From assembly GCA_963766345.1 (NCBI GenBank), contig CAVXZL010000012.1, positions 1,178,001 through 1,242,000 on the forward strand: a stretch of 64,000 nt of DNA, given 5' to 3'. This document shows, in pieces, positions 59,551-64,000 of the stretch (the stretch's first letter is position 1; each line of letters opens with the position of its first letter). Source of the DNA: DASVFB01 sp963766345. GTDB lineage: Bacteria > Actinomycetota > Thermoleophilia > Gaiellales > Gaiellaceae. The notes under the pieces were generated by a model, which worked only from the letters and a program-made list of their open reading frames with translations, did no database searches and was not told the DNA's origin. The position numbers were made by a program, and so were the translations under genes.

Positions 59551-60831
59551 CTAGGCCGCGATCAGTTGCTCGGCCGGCTCGGCCGATTCGTCCTCGACCG
59601 GCGCGGCCTTCTTCTGCCGGAGCACGAGCGTGCCCGCGGCCACCATCACGAGGCCGGCGGTGCCCGCGACGGTGAACGCGAGCTCCGTTCCGCCCGTCGC
59701 CGAGAGCCAGCCGACGATCAGCCCGCCGAGCGGCGCGAGCCCGTTCCACGCGTAGTAGTAGAGCGACAGGACGCGGCCGCGGAGGTGGTCGGGCGAGTCG
59801 AGCTGCAGGCGGGCGTTCGAGTTTGCCGTGTACGACGTGAAGAAGATCCCGCAGAGGAAGAGGAGCGCCACGTCGAGCGGCACCGACTGGACGGGCGCGA
59901 TCAGCAGCTCGCACACCGCGAAGCCGGCCGCGCCGATCAGCATCGTGCGCCAGCGGGCGCGCGCCAGCGCCGCGGCGGCGAGCGCGCCGATCAGCGCGCC
60001 GGCGCCGAAGGCGGCGGAGAGGATGCCGAACGTGCGCGGGCCCGCGTCGAGCGTCTGCTTCGCGAGCACCGGCAGCAGGATGTTGAAGTTGAAGCAGAGG
60101 CTTGCGAAGACGACCATCATCCCGAGGATCACGACGACCGTCCGGTCGCGCATCGCGTAGGCGAGGCCCTCGCGCGTGCCGCGCAGGATCGTCGGCCGCC
60201 GGCGCCGGTCGAGCGGGAACATCTCCGACGGCCGCATCAGCAGCAGGCTCGCGAGCACGGCGAGGAAGCTGACCGCGTTCGACGCGAAGCACCAGCCGAC
60301 GCCGACTGCGGCGATCACGATGCCGCCGAGCGCGGGGCCGGCGATGCGCGCGATGTTGAAGAGGCTCGAGTTGAGCGCGATCGCGTTCGGCAGCTCGCTC
60401 CGGCCGACCATCTGGAACGTCAGGGACTGGCGCGCCGGCGCGTCGAGCACGAGTGCGGTGCCCATCAGCGCGGCGATCACATAGACGTGCCACGGGGTCG
60501 CGTGCCCGGTCACGGCGTCGATCGCGAGGATCGCGCTCAACACCATCTGAACGGACTGCGTCAGGATCACCGTCCGGCGGTTGTCGAACCGGTCCGCGAT
60601 GACGCCGGAGAACAGGCCGAAGATCGTGAACGGGCCGAAGCGGCAGAACGACAGGATTCCGACGGCGAGCGGGTCGTGCGTCAGCGTCAGCACGAACCAG
60701 TACATCGCGATGTTCTGCATCCAGGTGCCGCTGACGGAGACGACCTGGCCGCTGAAGAAGAGGCGGTAGTTGCGGTGCTTTCTGAGGCTGAGGAACGTGC
60801 GGCGGCCGCCGCGGAGCAACAGCGCCGTCAC
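59551..60831 (-). CDS. MFS transporter of the EntS/MFS_3 type
   Basis: 426 residues, about 12 membrane segments: LRKHRNYRLFFSGQVVSVSGTWMQNIAMYWFVLTLT is the MFS_3 N-terminal signature and FSGVIADRFDNRRTVI is motif A. Members export siderophores or other small molecules. GTG 60831 overlaps the MarR stop (GTGA), implying control by that regulator. Confidence 0.88.
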   Translation of the reverse strand: MTALLLRGGRRTFLSLRKHRNYRLFFSGQVVSVSGTWMQNIAMYWFVLTLTHDPLAVGILSFCRFGPFTIFGLFSGVIADRFDNRRTVILTQSVQMVLSAILAIDAVTGHATPWHVYVIAALMGTALVLDAPARQSLTFQMVGRSELPNAIALNSSLFNIARIAGPALGGIVIAAVGVGWCFASNAVSFLAVLASLLLMRPSEMFPLDRRRRPTILRGTREGLAYAMRDRTVVVILGMMVVFASLCFNFNILLPVLAKQTLDAGPRTFGILSAAFGAGALIGALAAAALARARWRTMLIGAAGFAVCELLIAPVQSVPLDVALLFLCGIFFTSYTANSNARLQLDSPDHLRGRVLSLYYYAWNGLAPLGGLIVGWLSATGGTELAFTVAGTAGLVMVAAGTLVLRQKKAAPVEDESAEPAEQLIAA

Positions 60832-61268
60832 GCGCTCACCTCGAGCAGCTTCAGCAGCGGCTCGACCGCGGCGTCGACGGCGTCGAGCTCCTCGGGTGAC
60901 AGGCCGCGCAGCCGCTCGGCGAGCCAGGCGGTGCGGCGGCGCTTGACCGACACGAGCACGCGTGTCCCCTCCGGCGTCAGCTCCAGGCCGATGCGGCGCC
61001 TGTCTGCGACCTCCGTCCGGCGAACGAGGCCGGCAGCTTCGAGTCGCGCGATGTACTTGGACATCCCGGGCGTCGACATCCGCTCCCACCTCGCGAGCTC
61101 GCGGACGCCGATCCCGCGCTCCTTCTGGATCTTGATCAGCAGCGAGACCTGCTGTCCGGTCACGTCGAGGGAGTGGAGCTCGCGCCGCAGCTCACGGTTC
61201 AGACGCAAAAGCGCCGGCCTGAGCCGGTTCGCCACAGTCGTCGGATCTGCAGAGACAATCGTCGCCAT
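60828..61268 (-). CDS. MarR-family transcriptional regulator
   Basis: 146 residues. GQQVSLLIKIQKERGIGVRELARWERMSTPGMSKYIARLEAAGLVRR is the winged helix, EVADRRRIGLELTPEG the wing with the conserved DRR. It probably represses itself and the MFS gene in response to an exported compound. A perfect 17-bp palindrome overlaps its promoter and sits directly at the start. Confidence 0.9.
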   Translation of the reverse strand: MATIVSADPTTVANRLRPALLRLNRELRRELHSLDVTGQQVSLLIKIQKERGIGVRELARWERMSTPGMSKYIARLEAAGLVRRTEVADRRRIGLELTPEGTRVLVSVKRRRTAWLAERLRGLSPEELDAVDAAVEPLLKLLEVSA

Positions 61269-61269
61269 T

Positions 61270-61286
61270 CGTTAACTAGGTTAACG
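61270..61286. promoter_or_regulatory. Palindromic operator at the MarR start
   Basis: CGTTAAC-TAG-GTTAACG (7-bp arms, 3-bp centre) begins 2 bp before the MarR ATG. On the minus strand it contains TAACCT as -10. An additional half-site GTTAAAC lies at 61301. Typical of MarR autoregulation. Confidence 0.65.
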
Positions 61287-61353
61287 ATAGCGGCCGGCCT
61301 GTTAAACGCATGTAAGGCCGAGCTGACCGCGAAAGGTCGCCGAAGGCGACCGG

Positions 61354-62589
61354 CTAGATCTGCCAGACGCCCTCGGCGATGAGCGGGACGCGGCGACCGC
61401 GGGCGGCAATGCCGGTCGCCTCGAAGTCCGCCGTCCCGATCATCACGTCGACGTGCGCCTCCGAGCGATTGACGCCGCGCGCGGCGCGGGAAGTCTCGTG
61501 GTCCACGCGCGTGTGCGCGAAGCCGGAGCCGAACGCGATGTGCGCCGCCGCGTTCTCGTCCAGCAGCGTGTTGTAGTAGATGCGCCCGGCCTTGCCGATG
61601 CGCGAGCTCGAGTCGACGAGCGCGACCTCGCCGAGGCGGTCGGCGTCCTTGATCTCGTAGAGGAAGTCGGCAAAGAAGTCGCGACCCTTCTTCGCGTCGA
61701 GCCTGACGAGGCGGCCGCCGCGGAACTCGCCGGAGATGCCGTCGATGAGCTGGCCCTGGAACATGAGCGGCTGCGAGCAGCGGAACGTCCCCTCGGTCGC
61801 GGCGGCGATCGGCGACGTGAAGCATTCCTCGGTCGGAAGGTTCGGCGCCGTTCGCTTGCCGTAGAAGTTGGTCGTGCCGCCGCCGAGCCAGAGGCCGTCC
61901 GCGTGCAGCGCGACGTCGAGGTCGGTGCCGGGCCCGCGCAGCTCGATCCGCTCCAGCTTCAACCGCGAGAGCCGTTGCGCGCGCTTCCTCAGCCCGGCGA
62001 GGTGGCCGCGCAGGCCGGAGACACCGGGTGGATCGTCCGGCCCGACGCGGCAGAAGTCGAGCAGGTCGCGCGCGAGCTTCCGCTGCGCGGCGGTGCTGCC
62101 GAGCTTGGGGTAGACGGCGGCGGCCCAGCTTTCGGTCGGCCAGCCGGCGATCGACCAGCGGCGCCTGCCCTGTCGTGACGCGCGGAGGACGTCGGCGAAG
62201 CGCTTCGCCGATCGGGTCACGTCGGCGGCGAGCTTCTTGCCTGGCACGTCTTTCAGCGCGCCGGGCTCCCCTTCGCCTGCAATCCAGAGCGTTGCGGTCT
62301 CGGGTCGCAGCGTCGCGCGCACCCGGGTCGCGCGCCACGGGGTGACGTGCCCGATCGCCCTGTCCGGCGCGGTCTTGAGGTACGCGGCGCGCACGAGCGG
62401 GTCGAGGTACTCGACCTCGACGCTGCGCGCGCCCGCTCGGTAGCCGGCTTCGACCACGGCGACCGCGAACTCGCGATGCGCAGGTTGACACGTAACGACG
62501 AGATCGTCGCCGCGGCCGACGGAAGTCCCGACCTTGACGACGGCATCGGCATAACGCGCGAGCTGATCCGGCTCGAGAAGTACCGCCAC
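61354..62589 (-). CDS. M29-family aminopeptidase
   Basis: 411 residues: NLPTEECFTSPIAA (Glu ligand), GRIYYNTLLDENAAAHIAFGSGF (Asp/Glu, His) and NRSEAHVDVMIGTADFEATG (His, Asp) give the dinuclear metal site of thermophilic aminopeptidase T/AmpS. It removes N-terminal residues in the cytoplasm. GTG 62589; TAGCCT lies 10 nt upstream on the minus strand. Divergent from the alcohol dehydrogenase with a 22-bp gap. Confidence 0.9.
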   Translation of the reverse strand: MAVLLEPDQLARYADAVVKVGTSVGRGDDLVVTCQPAHREFAVAVVEAGYRAGARSVEVEYLDPLVRAAYLKTAPDRAIGHVTPWRATRVRATLRPETATLWIAGEGEPGALKDVPGKKLAADVTRSAKRFADVLRASRQGRRRWSIAGWPTESWAAAVYPKLGSTAAQRKLARDLLDFCRVGPDDPPGVSGLRGHLAGLRKRAQRLSRLKLERIELRGPGTDLDVALHADGLWLGGGTTNFYGKRTAPNLPTEECFTSPIAAATEGTFRCSQPLMFQGQLIDGISGEFRGGRLVRLDAKKGRDFFADFLYEIKDADRLGEVALVDSSSRIGKAGRIYYNTLLDENAAAHIAFGSGFAHTRVDHETSRAARGVNRSEAHVDVMIGTADFEATGIAARGRRVPLIAEGVWQI

Positions 62590-62611
62590 CGCGCGTGAGA
62601 GGCTAACGGTT

Positions 62612-63559
62612 ATGCAGGCGATGGTTCTAGGTCATGCTCGAGAGAAACTGTCACTTCGCGAAGTGGCGATGCCCGTTCCGGACGACGGTCAGGTGCTGTT
62701 GCGCGTGCGCGCCTGTGGTGTGTGCCGGACGGACCTGCATATCGTGGACGGCGAGCTCGACCGGCCGAAGCTGCCGCTCGTCCCGGGGCACCAGATCGTC
62801 GGCGAGGCCGAGGACGGCCGCCGGCTCGGCGTTCCGTGGCTCGGCTGGACCGACGGCGAGTGCCACTACTGCGCGACGGGCCGCGAGAACCTGTGCGACC
62901 GGGCGCGGTTCACGGGCTACGACATCGACGGCGGATATGCGGAGTGGGCGCTCGCCGACGAGCGCTTTTGCCTGCCGCTTCCGGACGAGTTCGACGAGCT
63001 ACAGGTGGCGCCGCTCCTGTGCGCGGGGTTGATCGGCTACCGCTCGCTGCGGCTCGCCGGCGACGCCGAGCGCCTCGGGCTCTACGGCTTCGGCGCGTCC
63101 GCCCACATCGTGGCGCAGGTCGCGGTGCACCAGGGTCGGCGTGTTTTCGCGTTCACGCGCGCCGGGGACGTCGAGGCCCAGGACTTCGCGCGCGAGCTCG
63201 GAGCGGAGTGGGCGGGATCCGGCGCGCCGCCGGAGGAGCTGGACGCGGCGATCGTCTTCGCGCCGGTGGGAGAGCTCGTCCCGGCGGCGTTGCGAGCGGT
63301 GGCGAAGGGAGGCTCGGTGGTCTGCGCGGGGATCCACATGAGCGACATCCCGTCGTTTCCGTACGAGCTGCTGTGGGGTGAGCGCGTGGTGCGCTCGGTC
63401 GCGAACCTCACGCGGCGCGACGGCGAGGAGTTCATGGCGCTCGCGCCGCGCGTGCCCGTGCGGACGCACGTGGAGACCTTTCCGCTCGCGCAGGCGAACG
63501 AGGCGCTGGACAAGCTCCGTCGCGGCGACGTGCTCGGCGCGCTCGTGCTCGTCCCCTGA
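62612..63559 (+). CDS. Zinc-type alcohol dehydrogenase with altered structural-zinc site
   Basis: 315 residues. Catalytic zinc ligands: Cys in ACGVCRTDLHIVDGEL and the GHQIVGE His/Glu. The structural zinc loop reads WTDGECHYCATGRENLC, with Asp where the first of four Cys is expected. The segment between GHQIVGE and GVPWLGW is about 13 residues shorter than in close relatives. The Rossmann domain follows (LGLYGFGASAHIVAQVAV). Probably an NAD(P)-linked alcohol/aldehyde oxidoreductase. ATG 62612 or 62621. Confidence 0.82.
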   Translation: MQAMVLGHAREKLSLREVAMPVPDDGQVLLRVRACGVCRTDLHIVDGELDRPKLPLVPGHQIVGEAEDGRRLGVPWLGWTDGECHYCATGRENLCDRARFTGYDIDGGYAEWALADERFCLPLPDEFDELQVAPLLCAGLIGYRSLRLAGDAERLGLYGFGASAHIVAQVAVHQGRRVFAFTRAGDVEAQDFARELGAEWAGSGAPPEELDAAIVFAPVGELVPAALRAVAKGGSVVCAGIHMSDIPSFPYELLWGERVVRSVANLTRRDGEEFMALAPRVPVRTHVETFPLAQANEALDKLRRGDVLGALVLVP

Positions 63560-63578
63560 CGTCCGTTTCGCCGATGTC

Positions 63579-63615
63579 CAAAACAGCGACTTGACCGCAG
63601 ACGGCGTCTGACACC
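63579..63615 (+). repeat. Interspersed palindrome-cored repeat, copy C1
   Basis: CAAAAC-n-ACTTGACC-n ending in GGCGTCTGACACC (core 63603-63615). The flank resembles copies A1 and A2. Confidence 0.68.
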
Positions 63616-63688
63616 GCGGATTGTCCGGAAAGGGCGGCGGCCATGGCCGTTCGCGGCGACCATCCGGCGGAAGGAACGGCACCGTTCG

Positions 63689-63720
63689 GACGTCACGCCT
63701 TTGTAATGGCGTCTGACACC
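63689..63720 (+). repeat. Interspersed palindrome-cored repeat, copy C2
   Basis: GACGTCACGCCTTTGTAAT followed by GGCGTCTGACACC (core 63708-63720), 105 bp from C1 and in the same orientation. The flank resembles copies B1 and B2, so both flank subtypes are found in this one spacer. Confidence 0.68.
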
Positions 63721-63773
63721 GGGAACGGGCCCGTTCGGACGAGAAGGTGTCCGTTTCGCGCTAGCGTCCCCGC

Positions 63774-64000
63774 GTGAGCAGGAACCCGCTCGAGGACGCC
63801 GCCGACGCACTCCGCGCGATCGGCGAGCGCGTGCGCCAGACCGTCGGCGACGACGTCGCGAACCAGATCGGGATACCGAAGCCGGAGCCCGTGCTCACGC
63901 TCGCCGCCTTGCAGGTGGAGCTCGACTCGCTCGTCGGCCTCGAGTCCGTGAAGGAGCAGGTGCGTGCGCTGATCGCGTTCCTCCAGGTGCAGGCGCGCCG
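63774..64000 (+). CDS. AAA ATPase, CbbX/SpoVK-like (N-terminal part)
   Basis: Runs off the window. GTG 63774 has TAGCGT (63762-63767) at 6 nt. The visible 75 residues are MSRNPLEDAADALRAIGER ... LAALQVELDSLVGLESVKEQVRALIAFLQVQARR; the part from ELDSLVGLESVK matches the helix just before the Walker A of CbbX/EccA-like AAA proteins. The ATPase core lies outside, so the role cannot be judged. Confidence 0.65.
   Translation, partial: MSRNPLEDAADALRAIGERVRQTVGDDVANQIGIPKPEPVLTLAALQVELDSLVGLESVKEQVRALIAFLQVQAR

Noticed and set aside
1..64000. tRNA, rRNA, CRISPR arrays, prophage, insertion sequences and att sites
   Set aside because: Looked for characteristic sequences and repeats by eye; none found. 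The short palindromic repeats are not spaced like CRISPR and no transposase is present.

Overview
The window is very GC-rich (about 70% by eye) with dense short-spaced genes on both strands, many GTG/TTG starts and 4-bp ATGA/GTGA overlaps. The gene set (hopanoid cluster, CtaA, PAC2 protein, DipZ-like protein, two-subunit KorAB, MarR/ECF regulators) fits an aerobic actinobacterium, most likely of the class Thermoleophilia (Gaiellales/Solirubrobacterales-like). No rRNA, tRNA, phage, IS or CRISPR was seen. Many first genes of transcription units have a TANNNT hexamer ending 6-8 nt before the start codon, the layout of leaderless mRNAs; I used it to choose several starts.

Layout: 0-8.6 kb holds a partial Na/Ca exchanger, a GNAT-YunG protein, a Mug-Nudix fusion, a membrane pentapeptide-repeat/nuclease fusion, NAD synthetase and an SDR/acyl-CoA synthetase pair. 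8.6-12.5 kb has a drug exporter and small alpha/beta-barrel proteins. 12.5-14.5 kb has a 460-bp non-coding stretch, an XRE-TPR regulator and a 34-codon hydrophobic peptide gene directly behind it. 14.5-24.7 kb carries a lipoprotein, a decayed UbiB pseudogene, a rhodanese, selD plus a nucleotidyltransferase, ApgM, heme A synthase, a PAC2 protein and a frameshifted exo/endonuclease. 24.7-34.7 kb holds the DipZ-like protein, a helicase, a beta-oxidation pair, an HemK-like methyltransferase, an ArsR-like regulator with a micro-membrane protein, and 6-phosphogluconolactonase. 34.7-38.4 kb holds a beta-lactamase-like hydrolase, a broken lysyl-oxidase-like gene and an ECF sigma factor with its putative partner.

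38.6-47.3 kb is a tightly overlapping operon running leftwards: yjbQ, hpnC, hpnD, hpnE, shc, an hpnG-ispH fusion, hpnH and a GNAT gene. It covers farnesyl diphosphate to squalene to hopene to adenosylhopane to ribosylhopane, plus the last MEP-pathway enzyme. 47.3-53.5 kb holds a TIM-barrel protein, an AlkA-like glycosylase, a methyltransferase/O-antigen-ligase-like/VOC operon and an ABC exporter. 53.8-57.2 kb is korA, a 52-codon membrane protein gene and korB (overlapping), then a DUF6941-like gene that seems to start at CTG. 57.2-64 kb holds an amidase relative lacking its catalytic core, a sialidase-like secreted protein, a MarR-MFS pair, an M29 aminopeptidase, an alcohol dehydrogenase and the start of an AAA ATPase.

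Three intergenic regions (38.4, 53.5 and 63.6 kb) each carry two same-orientation copies of a palindrome-cored repeat (core GGYGTCTGACACC). The most attractive candidates for new biology are the XRE-TPR/peptide cassette, the membrane peptide inside korAB, the hpnG-ispH fusion and this repeat family.
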